A DNA stretch of 64,000 nt from Streptomyces sp. XD-27 (GCF_030553055.1 NZ_CP130713.1:6510001-6574000), one strand, 5' to 3'. Counted from the first letter of the stretch, positions 17,579 to 25,345 are shown. The notes: a model not told the origin generated them from the letters alone. Translations and numbers: made by a program.

Positions 17579-17665
17579 CGGCCGGCGGTCACGCGCTACC
17601 GGCGGGCCGGGTGCGCCCGGCCCGCCGGTAGCCGTACTCCGACGGCCCCTGCTCCGGGCGCCCCT

Positions 17666-17716
17666 TCCTCAGACGTCCCTTCCTCAGACGTCTCCTCAGA
17701 CGTCTCCTCAGACGTC
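17666..17716. repeat. four copies of a 12-bp unit at the 3' end of the SsgA-like gene
   Basis: TCCTCAGACGTC starts at 17666, 17681, 17693 and 17705. The last copy contains the stop codon of the minus-strand SsgA-like gene (coding for the final Asp-Val-stop); the others lie beyond the stop. Each unit contains the palindrome GACGTC. Confidence 0.9.
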
Positions 17717-18121
17717 CCGCAGCAGCGTGGCCAGATCGTCGTCCAGGGCCATGTACCCGCCCTCGTCGCCCTCGGTGACCACCTCGTATGAGCGCTCCAG
17801 GAAGCGCCGCAGATCGGCGGTGCGGAACTGGACCAGCGCGATGCCCTCGGGAGCGTGGAACTCCAGGATCGTCCGCTCCCCGTCGCACGGCCACACCTGC
17901 ACGTCGCCGTTGCCCGCCGGGCCGCGCAGCCCGGCGGCGAGCAGCTCGCGGCCGAACGTCCACTGCACCTCCGAACCGTCCAGGGAGGCGGCCGGGGGGA
18001 AGCCCACGTGGACGGCGAACGGATCCGTACGCGTGTAGCGGAGAGTCGCAGGGATGGCGCGGGCCTCCGGCGTGGACGCGATGAGGCGTGCCTGGACGGC
18101 TTGGTCGATGACGGTGGACAT
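17708..18121 (-). CDS. SsgA-like sporulation/cell-division regulator (SALP)
   Basis: A 137-residue protein with the SALP pattern: RLIASTPEARAIPATLRYTRTDPFAVHVGFP, then VQWTFGRELLAAGL and DVQVWPCDGERTILEF, ending in an acidic GGYMALDDDLATLLRDV. SALPs occur only in morphologically complex actinomycetes and steer septum site selection, wall remodelling and spore maturation. The exact paralogue (SsgA to SsgG) cannot be assigned. Start ATG 18121 has GGGAG 8 bases upstream. A perfect 16-bp palindrome matching a Crp-type site lies about 90 bases upstream. Confidence 0.88.
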   Translation of the reverse strand: MSTVIDQAVQARLIASTPEARAIPATLRYTRTDPFAVHVGFPPAASLDGSEVQWTFGRELLAAGLRGPAGNGDVQVWPCDGERTILEFHAPEGIALVQFRTADLRRFLERSYEVVTEGDEGGYMALDDDLATLLRDV

Positions 18122-18209
18122 CGCCGGGCTCCCTAGCGATCGATGCGGATCCTTGACCCTCTTGACCGGATAGACGTCCAGACGGTGGCGGCAGTGCATC
18201 CGAAGATGG

Positions 18210-18225
18210 CGTGACGTACGTCACG
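18210..18225. promoter_or_regulatory. perfect palindrome resembling a Streptomyces Crp site
   Basis: CGTGACGTACGTCACG is an exact 16-bp palindrome and contains GTG-N6-GTCAC, which fits the consensus GTG(N)6GNCAC that I recall for S. coelicolor Crp. It lies 89 bases upstream of the SsgA-like start codon, on its promoter side, and downstream of the GNAT gene stop. Binding is an inference. Confidence 0.55.
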
Positions 18226-18262
18226 ACCCCTTCGATTCGGTGGATATGTGGGGCTTATGTCT

Positions 18263-18303
18263 ATGAAATCCACACCATCACGGCGATGAAATCCACACCA
18301 TCA
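18263..18303. repeat. 18-bp direct repeat at the 3' end of the small GNAT gene
   Basis: ATGAAATCCACACCATCA occurs at 18263-18280 and 18286-18303. The second copy ends in the stop codon (TGA on the minus strand) of the acetyltransferase gene; the other copy lies just beyond it. Confidence 0.9.
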
Positions 18304-18606
18304 ATCGGTGACCCGGCTGCGGTTCTTGTACGAAAGGCTCAGATAGTCGGGATGGCGGGCCATCCAGCCCGAGACGAAGGGGCACGCGGCCAGCACCTCC
18401 AGCCCCTCCGCCCGCGCCGCGTCCAGCGCCGAGCGGGTGAGCGCCGAGCCGACGCCCTGGCCCTCGTAGGCCGGGTCCACCTCCGTGTGGACGAACGCGA
18501 TCAGCCGCGGCGTGCGGATGTACTCGGCGAAACCCGCGAGTTCGCCGCCGAGGCGGGCCTCGAAGCGCTGCGCCTGGGGCGCGTCGCTGACCGTGACTAC
18601 TGTCAT
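18301..18606 (-). CDS. small GNAT-family N-acetyltransferase (YjdJ/COG2388 type)
   Basis: A 101-residue protein from ATG 18606. It contains the acetyl-CoA motif VDPAYEGQGVGSALTRSALDAARA and the end ACPFVSGWMARHPDY, both typical of the compact YjdJ/COG2388 group. The substrate of this group is unknown. It lies upstream of, and in the same direction as, the SsgA-like gene, but a 180-bp gap with a palindrome makes cotranscription uncertain. Confidence 0.82.
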   Translation of the reverse strand: MTVVTVSDAPQAQRFEARLGGELAGFAEYIRTPRLIAFVHTEVDPAYEGQGVGSALTRSALDAARAEGLEVLAACPFVSGWMARHPDYLSLSYKNRSRVTD

Positions 18607-18753
18607 GCGGTACGTCTCCTCGCTCCCCCTGCCCACGATAGGAAGGGGGCGGGGCTCCCGCGATTCGACTTCCGCGATGCGGCGCGGGGCACCGGGCGGT
18701 GCCGCCGCCGGGCCCATGGACGGGGGCCTGCCGATGGGCTAGCTTCCAGCGCC

Positions 18754-19926
18754 ATGAGGGGCATGGGGAAGCTGATACGAGTGGTGTCCACTGGGCTGTT
18801 CGGGGCGGCGTTGACGGCAGCCATCGGCATACCGGCGCATGCCGGACCGGGGCAGGGCGGATCGGGGCATGCCGGACCGGCGCAGGGCGGATCGGCGCAG
18901 GGGGGATCCGCCCGGGCCGAGACCGTACCGGGGCAACTGCCGCACGCCGGATGGCGGCTCAAGGACACCGGAACCGACGCCCGCTTCCGCGGGCTGGCGG
19001 CCGTCAGCCGGGACACGGCCTGGCTCGCGGGCTCCAAGGGCACCGTCCTGCGCACCACCGACGGCGGCCGCAGCTGGCGGGACGTCTCCCCGCCGGGCGC
19101 GGGCGAGCTGGAGTTCCGCGACGTCGAGGCGTTCGGCGCCCGGCGGGCGGTCGTCCTGGCGATCGGCGAGGGCGAGGCGTCCCGCGTGCTCCGTACGGAA
19201 GACGGCGGCGCCACCTGGACGGAGAGCTTCCGCAACACCGACGCGCGCGCCTTCTACGACTGCATGACGTTCTTCGACTCCCGGCACGGCATCGCGCTCA
19301 GCGACCCCGTGGACGGGAAGTACCGCATCCTGTCCACGGGGGACGGCGGCCGCAGCTGGCGGGTGCTGCCCTCGGACGGGATGCCCGCCGCCCAGCCGGG
19401 CGAGGCGGCGTTCGCCGCCAGCGGCCAGTGCCTGGTCAGCTCGGGCGGGCGGCACGCGTGGCTCGCCACCGGCGGCGCGGCCACCTCCCGGGTGCTGCAC
19501 TCCGCCGACCGGGGCCGCACCTGGTCGGCGACGGACACGCCCGTCCCGGCCGGCGACCCGGCGCGCGGCGTCTTCGCGCTCGCCTTCCGCGACTCCCGGC
19601 ACGGCCTCGCGGTCGGAGGCGACTACCGCGCCGGACAGCCCTCGCCGCGGGCCGCCGCCGTCTCCCGCGACGGCGGCGCCACCTGGACGGCGGCCGGGCA
19701 GCCGCCGCCCGCCTACCGGTCGGGGGCGGCCTGGCTGCCGCACACCGTCTCCGCCGCGCTCGCCGTCGGCCCCACCGGCACCGACCTCACGACCGACGCC
19801 GGCCGCAGCTGGCACACGCTCGACGACGGCTCGTACGACACGGTCGACTGCGCGCCGGACCTGGGCTGCTGGGCAGCGGGCGAACGCGGGCGCGCGGCGC
19901 GCCTGGAGTTCCAGCTAGTGCCGTGA
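18754..19926 (+). CDS. secreted BNR/Ycf48-like beta-propeller protein
   Basis: ATG 18754 yields a signal peptide (LFGAALTAAIGIPAHAGPGQ), a Gly/Gln/Ser-rich repeat linker and about seven propeller blades. Several carry the BNR Asp-box pattern SxDGGxxW, for example TTDGGRSWRDV, TEDGGATWTES, STGDGGRSWRV, SADRGRTWSA and TTDAGRSWHTL. Such proteins are called oxidoreductases or sialidase-like in actinomycetes, without known activity. The last codons and the TGA stop (19924-19926) lie inside the terminal inverted repeat of the neighbouring cassette, so insertion may have replaced the native C-terminus. Confidence 0.82.
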   Translation: MRGMGKLIRVVSTGLFGAALTAAIGIPAHAGPGQGGSGHAGPAQGGSAQGGSARAETVPGQLPHAGWRLKDTGTDARFRGLAAVSRDTAWLAGSKGTVLRTTDGGRSWRDVSPPGAGELEFRDVEAFGARRAVVLAIGEGEASRVLRTEDGGATWTESFRNTDARAFYDCMTFFDSRHGIALSDPVDGKYRILSTGDGGRSWRVLPSDGMPAAQPGEAAFAASGQCLVSSGGRHAWLATGGAATSRVLHSADRGRTWSATDTPVPAGDPARGVFALAFRDSRHGLAVGGDYRAGQPSPRAAAVSRDGGATWTAAGQPPPAYRSGAAWLPHTVSAALAVGPTGTDLTTDAGRSWHTLDDGSYDTVDCAPDLGCWAAGERGRAARLEFQLVP

Positions 19927-20776
19927 CCGGAAACGATCACCGGAGTGGTGTGACGGCCGGGCGGCCGCAGCGGTGGTGTCACGCAGGTCAACAATGTCGC
20001 GCCAGTGCCTGTCAGTTCCCCGGTCTAGGGTCGCCCGCATGGCCGAGCCCTCCTTTCTGACCGCCGTGCGTGAGTCGTACGACACGGTTGCCGTCGACTA
20101 CGTCGAACGCGTCCCGCCTCCAGCCGAGATGGACCCGCTGTCACGCGCGATGCTGGCGGGGTTCGCCGAACTCGTGCGGACGGCCGGTCTGGGGCCGGTC
20201 GCGGACCTGGGATGCGGCCCCGGCCGCGTGACGGCGCACCTGGCTGGGATGGGGGTGTCCGCCTTCGGCGTCGATCTGTCACCGAAGATGATCGGGCTGG
20301 CCCGCCACGCCTATCCGAACCTGCGGTTCACCGAGGGCTCGATGACCTCGCTGGAGATGGGGGACGACGAGCTCGGCGGCATCCTGGCCTGGTACTCCAC
20401 GCACCACACGCCCCCGCAGTGGCTGCCGGCGGTGTTCGCCGAGTTCCACCGCACGCTCGCGCCCGGCGGCTACCTGCTCTGGGGAGACTATGTCGGCGAT
20501 GAACGGCTGCATCCGACCCAGGGCTATGGCCGTCCGGTGTCCTACGAGTCGTACCTTCTGCCCCTGGACCGCATAGTCGGCCTGCTGGACCAGGCCGGAC
20601 TCGTTGTCACCGCGAGACTGGAGCAGGAGCCCGGCGGACGGGTGAGGAGACCGCGCGCCTGCCTCCTGGCCCGCAAGCCCGAAACACCCTGACGGGGCTT
20701 GTTCCTGCGGCGAGGCCGCTCGTGCCAGAACGCAGACGATCACGAGGCGGGCGTTGATCGTTTCCGGTCACGGCAC
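19918..20776. mobile_element. putative transposase-less insertion cassette carrying a methyltransferase
   Basis: A 23-bp sequence beginning AGTGCCGTGACCGGAAACGA at 19917 recurs as an exact reverse complement at 20755-20777. The pair frames one complete gene (methyltransferase) in about 860 bp. The ends share the pattern AGTGCTGTGACCG with the termini of the IS630-family element at 22902-24152. The left end is preceded by TA, the IS630 target; at the right the matching position reads TG. There is no transposase inside, so movement would need one in trans. The mobile interpretation is inferred from structure. Confidence 0.65.
20039..20692 (+). CDS. class I SAM-dependent methyltransferase
   Basis: A 217-residue Rossmann-fold methyltransferase with SAM-binding motif I VADLGCGPGRVTAHL, motif II GVDLSPKMIGLAR, then a post-II region with EGSMTSLEM and HRTLAPGGYLLW. 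The acceptor cannot be named. The gene fills the space between the two 23-bp inverted repeats and so looks like cassette cargo. Start ATG 20039 has TAGGG upstream. Similar stand-alone methyltransferases are common in Streptomyces and may act on small molecules. Confidence 0.85.
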   Translation: MAEPSFLTAVRESYDTVAVDYVERVPPPAEMDPLSRAMLAGFAELVRTAGLGPVADLGCGPGRVTAHLAGMGVSAFGVDLSPKMIGLARHAYPNLRFTEGSMTSLEMGDDELGGILAWYSTHHTPPQWLPAVFAEFHRTLAPGGYLLWGDYVGDERLHPTQGYGRPVSYESYLLPLDRIVGLLDQAGLVVTARLEQEPGGRVRRPRACLLARKPETP

Positions 20777-20936
20777 TGGCAAAGAGGCTGTTGTAGGCGC
20801 ACACCTTCGGTCGGCGGATCTCGACGCGGTGGCGGCGCGCTCATTGGTGCGGTGTTCCAGTGGCAGCTCACTCCAGGGCAGCTTTGTCAGTACTGACGAC
20901 CTGTCCCATCGAGAGCCGGTGGGACACCCCCTCCGG

Positions 20937-21466
20937 CTACTCGCCGGTGACGCCGTCGGCAAGCTCCCGGACGATGTCGAGGTGCCCGACATGCCGCGCG
21001 TACTCCTGGAGCAAATGGAACAGCACCCAGATCAGCGTTGGCCGCTCTTCCTCGGGCGGGACCCGGCCCCCAGAGTGGCCATCCGGTCCTCCAGTCGCGC
21101 GCCGGCGACGATCGCGCGGGACCGCTCGCACTGGGCACGGAAGAACGCCGTCACATCCTCGACGGTCTCATCCGGCTCGACACACCATCTGCCGCCACGG
21201 GCTTCCATATCGCCCCACGGCTGTTCGACCTGCTGGCCGGCGAAGCCCCACTGCAGCCAGCGCAGCTCCACATAGGCCAGATGCTTCAGCAGCTCCAGTG
21301 GCGCCCAGCCGGATGGCAGCCGACTGCCCCGCAGCTCCTCGTCGGTCAGGCCGTCCAGCTTGCGCAGCACGGCGTCACGGTAGAAATCCAGATAGCCCGC
21401 CAACAACTCGGCCGGGCTGGTGAGCGTGACATCGGGCTCCGCCGGGGGCTCGGCTTCAGCAGTCAT
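20937..21466 (-). pseudogene. DinB/DUF664-family protein, frameshifted
   Basis: The frame from ATG 21466 (MTAEAEPPAEP) carries the DinB-like four-helix start LLAGYLDFYRDAVLRKLDGL and the metal-site region LELLKHLAYVELRWLQ, then drifts after MATLGAG and stops at 21032. The true continuation, VPPEEERPTLIWVLFHLL then EYARHVGHLDIVRELADG, is in another frame and ends at 20937. One missing G in the five-G run at 21070-21074 (read on the minus strand) explains it. Intact relatives are metal-binding or mycothiol-linked S-transferase-like proteins. The break may be a mutation or a sequencing error. Confidence 0.78.
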
Positions 21467-21800
21467 GGCAGGTGATGTTAAGCGGAGACCCACAGGCACG
21501 CCACGCGCTCACAGCAAAGCGTCCTGCCCGTCGACTGCCCGGTCAACGGTGCGAGCCGGGCCACTAGTGCTGTGACCGGGAACGTTCGCCGGGTTGCTCG
21601 TTGTGCTGGTTGGAGGTGACGACACCTCCAACCAGCGGGGGGAGGCGGGATGGCGCCGCCGGTCAGGGTCCGAAGGCTGCCGGGTGGCGTTGGGTCAGGT
21701 GCTCTCGGCGGTCACCGACACCTGCGGGATGGCCGTCGTGCTGGCCCGCCTTCCGTACAACCGGCGCTGACCGCGACCACCCATGACAAGTTCCCGGGTG
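21467..21800. other. intergenic region with an orphan IS630-type end and a strong hairpin
   Basis: Between the DinB gene and the oxidoreductase there is no credible gene. From 21567 the sequence GTGCTGTGACCGGGAACG and the following TTCGCCGGGTT match the termini of the nearby IS element and cassette, and it is preceded by TA. No partner end is visible. At 21605-21636 GCTGGTTGGAGGTG and CACCTCCAACCAGC form a perfect 14-bp stem with loop ACGA. This looks like the relic of a deleted or very small element. Confidence 0.7.
21605..21636. terminator. perfect 14-bp hairpin, terminator-like or element-internal
   Basis: The arms 21605-21618 and 21623-21636 are exact reverse complements with a 4-base loop. 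There is no T-run after it. It lies 5 bases inside the orphan IS630-type end, so it could be a structural part of a small mobile element rather than a terminator. Confidence 0.5.
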
Positions 21801-22739
21801 TCAGGGCACGAGCACGATCTTGCCGCGCACTCGGCCGCTCTCACTCAGCTCGTGGGCCTTGGCGGCCTCGGTCAGAGGCAGCGTCTCCTCTACGGACGGG
21901 CGTACCCCAGCGCGGTCCACCAGGTCGGCGAAACCGGCCAAGTCGGCCGGGGTCGGTTCGAGGTAGTACTCGAGGAACCGCACGCCGTTCGCCTGTGCCT
22001 GCTCCGTCACGGCCGTCCGGTCGACCCCGACGCCCACAACGTCGATGAGGATGCCGCCGCGCTTGAGCGTACGCAGCGACCTCGGCCCATACTCCTTGCT
22101 GATCGTGTCGATCACCACGTCCACGTCACGCAGGCTCGTGAAGTCGGCCGTCGTGTAGTCGATGAGTTCGTCCGCGCCGAGCTCGCGCAGGAAGGCGTGC
22201 TTGGCCGTCCGGGCCGTGCCGATCACGTACGCCCCGCGCGCCTTGGCGATCTGGACGGCGAAATGTCCCACGCCGCCCGCCGCCGCGTGCACCAGAACGC
22301 GCTGACCGGGCTGCACCTGGGCGATGTTCACCAAGGTCTGGTAGGCGGTCAGGCCCGCGATGCCCAGTGCCGCCGCGTGCACGTGATCGAGGGTGGTGGG
22401 TTTGGCGGCTATGGAGGTCTCGGGTACGAGCACGTAGTCGGCGTGGCTGCCGCGCGGCGGGGTCACCCATCCGAACACTTCGTCACCGGGCCGGAAGCCG
22501 CTCCCTCCTTCACCGATCTCGTCCACCACTCCGCTGAACTCGTGTCCCAGGACGAAGGGCGGCTCGCCGAACCACTGCACATGCCCCGCGCGGACTTTCC
22601 AGTCCGCTGGGTTGATGCCTGTGGCATGCACGCGCACGAGAACCTCACCGGGCGCGGGGCTGGGCCGGTCGGCCTCCGCAACTTCGAGAACTTCCGGACC
22701 GCCAAAGGAAAGCTGCTTGATCACTCGCATGTGATCCAT
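21801..22739 (-). CDS. NADP-dependent quinone-oxidoreductase-type enzyme (MDR family)
   Basis: A zinc-independent medium-chain reductase of about 312 residues. The N-terminal GroES-like half has SFGGPEVLEV and VHATGINPADWKVRAG, and the cofactor domain has LVHAAAGGVGHFAVQIAKARG (AxxGVG), ending in SESGRVRGKIVLVP. Such enzymes reduce quinones or enones with NADPH. ATG 22739 (MDHMRVIKQ) and ATG 22730 are both possible starts; family alignments favour the region of the second. The gene lies between the orphan IS end and the IS630 element and may belong to the accessory patch. Confidence 0.85.
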   Translation of the reverse strand: MDHMRVIKQLSFGGPEVLEVAEADRPSPAPGEVLVRVHATGINPADWKVRAGHVQWFGEPPFVLGHEFSGVVDEIGEGGSGFRPGDEVFGWVTPPRGSHADYVLVPETSIAAKPTTLDHVHAAALGIAGLTAYQTLVNIAQVQPGQRVLVHAAAGGVGHFAVQIAKARGAYVIGTARTAKHAFLRELGADELIDYTTADFTSLRDVDVVIDTISKEYGPRSLRTLKRGGILIDVVGVGVDRTAVTEQAQANGVRFLEYYLEPTPADLAGFADLVDRAGVRPSVEETLPLTEAAKAHELSESGRVRGKIVLVP

Positions 22740-22901
22740 TCTCAACGAACGCCATCGATTGCAAAGCAGGCCCCCCACGAAAGCAGGTACCCGACCGTCG
22801 AGGACCGCCGTGAGTGGCGGCCGTGGGACGACAGCCGGGGCCGACGACCCGCAGGGCGACGGGAGACCGCCGCAGAACCGGGCGAGGTCGGCCGGCCGCT
22901 A

Positions 22902-24152
22902 GTTCTGTGACCGCCTCGGTTCGCCAGGTTGGTGGGTCATGTCGCGTCGGAGAGGGGGCGTCCGCCCCAGCGGATGCCCTTCTCGCTGCGGATGCGGGCG
23001 CGTTCACGTCGTTGGGCGGCCAGGACCTCGGGGTGGCGGGTGTGGGTGTTGCGCCAGCGCAGGTAGCGGTGCAGTTCACGGGTCTGGACGGTGTGGTTGG
23101 GGTGGTGGGAGTTGGCGAGGGTGAACTGCCGCAGCGGTCCGAAGTGCGCTTCGACCGGATTGGCCCAGGAGGCGTTGGTGGGGGTGAAGCACAGCTCGAC
23201 ACGGTGCTTCTTCGCCCAGGCGCGGATCTTGGTGCCTTTGTGGGCGGAGAGGTTGTCCATGATCACGTAGATCGGGGCGCCGTCCGGGCGGGCGGCGCGG
23301 ATCGACTTGAGCGCGGTCAGGGAGTTCACCGCGCCCTTGCGGCGGTGGTTGACGCCCCACACGGTGTCGTCGCCGACCGAGTAGCAGCCGTGAAAGTAGG
23401 TGACGCCGTGGGTGCGGTGGTAGGTCGCCGGGACCCGGTCGGGCCGGCCCGGCTTCGCCCAGCAGGACCCGCCGGTGGGACGGATGCCCAGCGGCCCGAA
23501 CTCGTCGAATGCGAAAACCCGGTCCGGTAAATGGTCCAGGACGTGCTCGATCCGGTCGAGCTTGGCGTCCCGCTGGGGGTCGGTGGACTCCTTCCACGTC
23601 TTGGTGCGCTGGAAGGTGACGCCGCGGCGGGCAAGCAGACAGCGCAGAGCCTCACGCCCGATCCGGATCGTCCGGCCGTGGACCTTGCACAGATAGGCGG
23701 CGAGTTTGCGGATCGACCAGCGGGTGAAGAGCTGGCCGAGCTTGGTCGGGCGGGTGACGGCCGTCGCCACGACGAAGTCCTCGTCGTCAGTGCTCAGCAG
23801 GCGGGGACGGCCTCCCGCCCACCGAGGGCCCAGGCAGCCAAGCCCGATCTCGTTGAACCGGTGGATCACGTCGCGCACCGTGTCCTCGTCAGCCGCCACC
23901 AACTGGCCGATGACCGGCACCCGGTTCCCACCGGCCGACGCCAGCATCATCGCCCGCCGGTACCGCACCGCGCTGGTACTGCCCCGCCGCACGATCTGCT
24001 GCAGCTCCTGACCCTCTTGATCAGTCAGACGGCGCACTTTGACCGGTACCGCCACCACGCCTCCACACGCTCGATGGGATGTCAGCCCCCCATCCAACCG
24101 GCCCCAGCCTCAGCGGGTGCCCGAACCCGGCGAACCAATGTGGTCAGAGCAC
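22902..24152. mobile_element. complete IS630-family insertion sequence (1251 bp)
   Basis: The element is bounded by imperfect inverted repeats of about 33 bp: left GTTCTGTGACCGCCTCGG from 22902 and, reading inward from 24152, GTGCTCTGACCACATTGG, each followed by a TTCGCC-GGTT block. TA flanks both sides (22900-22901 and 24153-24154), as expected from the TA target duplication of the IS630/Tc1 group. The single transposase gene is intact, so the copy may be active. Confidence 0.85.
22937..24055 (-). CDS. IS630-family DDE transposase
   Basis: A 372-residue transposase with an N-terminal helix-turn-helix region (VIGQLVAADEDTVRDVIHRF) and a winged-helix linker. The catalytic triad is Asp in FAFDEFGPLG, Asp in YVIMDNLSAHKG and Glu in NPVEAHFGPLRQF. 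GTG 24055 is chosen because GGAGG sits 7 bases upstream; GTG 24058 is an alternative, and the frame is open farther upstream. A TTA codon (23530-23528) in a genome where TTA is very rare means full expression may need the bldA leucyl-tRNA, tying transposition to development. Confidence 0.9.
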   Translation of the reverse strand: MAVPVKVRRLTDQEGQELQQIVRRGSTSAVRYRRAMMLASAGGNRVPVIGQLVAADEDTVRDVIHRFNEIGLGCLGPRWAGGRPRLLSTDDEDFVVATAVTRPTKLGQLFTRWSIRKLAAYLCKVHGRTIRIGREALRCLLARRGVTFQRTKTWKESTDPQRDAKLDRIEHVLDHLPDRVFAFDEFGPLGIRPTGGSCWAKPGRPDRVPATYHRTHGVTYFHGCYSVGDDTVWGVNHRRKGAVNSLTALKSIRAARPDGAPIYVIMDNLSAHKGTKIRAWAKKHRVELCFTPTNASWANPVEAHFGPLRQFTLANSHHPNHTVQTRELHRYLRWRNTHTRHPEVLAAQRRERARIRSEKGIRWGGRPLSDAT

Positions 24153-24218
24153 TAGCCGCCGCCGCACTGACGGGCCTGGGGCACCTCCCGAACGGAGTCC
24201 GAGGCCCGCCCGAGGACG

Positions 24219-24518
24219 CTACGCCGGCAGCTGCTCCCGGTAGTCGGCCAGCCCGGGCGCCGTCTTGGTCGCGATGAACTCCGTGATGCGGTACGCGCAG
24301 ACGCCCGCCACCGTGAACGGGTCCGACGCCGCGATCCTCTCGATCGCGGCGCGGTCCTCGGCCACCGCGAGGATCACCCCGCCGTCACGCGGCTGCTTGC
24401 GCCCGGAAGCGAGGACGACGCCCGCGGCGTACTGCTCGTCCAGCCAGGCGACGTGCTCTTCGAGCAGAGCGTCGACGCGCTCCATCGGGGCGGTGTAGGT
24501 CAGCTCAAGTACGAACAT
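24219..24518 (-). CDS. YciI-like family protein
   Basis: A 99-residue protein with the YciI ferredoxin-like fold pattern: MFVLELTYTAPMERVDAL, then HVAWLDEQYAAGVVLASGRKQP with the conserved His-Asp pair, and AASDPFTVAGVCAYRITEF. The family is small and cytoplasmic, sometimes enzymatic or a dehydrochlorinase-like domain, but most members lack a known role. It is divergent from the endonuclease V gene with 35 bases between starts. Confidence 0.85.
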   Translation of the reverse strand: MFVLELTYTAPMERVDALLEEHVAWLDEQYAAGVVLASGRKQPRDGGVILAVAEDRAAIERIAASDPFTVAGVCAYRITEFIATKTAPGLADYREQLPA

Positions 24519-24553
24519 GGCAGCACCCTACGCCGGGCGGGTGTTCGAGTACC

Positions 24554-25267
24554 GTGAGCACCATCATGACCATGCGTCCCACCAGAACCGAGCTGCTACG
24601 CGACTGGCCCACCACCGAAGCGGAGGCGACCGCCGTCCAACTGCGGCTGCGGGCGCTCGTGGAACGCGGCGAGGAGGGGCCCGCCCCGGGCACGGGCGTC
24701 GTCGTCGGAGTCGATGTCGCCTACGACGACGAGCGCGACACCGTCGCGGCCGCCGCCGTCGCGCTGGACGGCCGCACGCTGGAGGTGCTGGAGGAGGCCA
24801 CGGCCGTCGGCCGGGTCTCCTTCCCGTACGTACCCGGGCTGCTGGCGTTCCGTGAGATCCCCACCGTCCTCGACGCGCTGGACCGGCTCACCCGCACCCC
24901 GGACCTGGTGGTGTGCGACGGCTACGGGCTGGCCCACCCGCGCCGCTTCGGGCTCGCCAGCCACCTGGGCGTCCTCACCGGCCTGCCCACCGCCGGCGTC
25001 GCGAAGAACCCCTTCACCTTCGGCTTCACGGACCCGGGCGCCCGGCGCGGCGACTGGTCGCCGCTGCTGGACGGCACCGAGGAGGTCGGCCGGGCGCTGC
25101 GCACCCGGGACGGCGTCAAGCCGGTGTTCGTCTCCGTCGGACACCGGGTGAGCCTGCCGGCCGCCTGCGCGTGGACGCTCCACCTGGCGCCCGCGTACCG
25201 GCTGCCGGAGACGACCCGACGCGCGGACGCGCTCTGCCGGGAGGCGCTGGCGCGACAGCAGGGTTGA
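24554..25267 (+). CDS. nfi: endonuclease V (deoxyinosine-specific)
   Basis: A 237-residue endonuclease V that nicks DNA near deoxyinosine arising from adenine deamination. The family motifs are in order: GVVVGVDVAYDDE with the first metal Asp, FPYVPGLLAFREIP, VVCDGYGLAHPRRFGLASHLG with the second metal Asp and the conserved His, and PTAGVAKNPF. GTG 24554 begins the frame; ATGs at 24566 and 24572 are alternatives, and no clear Shine-Dalgarno sequence separates them. Confidence 0.9.
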   Translation: MSTIMTMRPTRTELLRDWPTTEAEATAVQLRLRALVERGEEGPAPGTGVVVGVDVAYDDERDTVAAAAVALDGRTLEVLEEATAVGRVSFPYVPGLLAFREIPTVLDALDRLTRTPDLVVCDGYGLAHPRRFGLASHLGVLTGLPTAGVAKNPFTFGFTDPGARRGDWSPLLDGTEEVGRALRTRDGVKPVFVSVGHRVSLPAACAWTLHLAPAYRLPETTRRADALCREALARQQG

Positions 25268-25345
25268 CCGGGCGCCGGGCGACCGGCGGGGCCGTGCCAC
25301 CCCGGCGGCGGCCCGACCGCCCATGCGTTGGCGGCCACCCGGACG

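Noticed and set aside
13579..17631. 1350-residue plus-strand frame
   Set aside because: Crosses the aldehyde dehydrogenase on the opposite strand and the deiminase in a wrong frame; no family features.
21601..21786. 61-residue plus frame after the orphan IS end
   Set aside because: It reads through the hairpin and has no family features or ribosome binding site.
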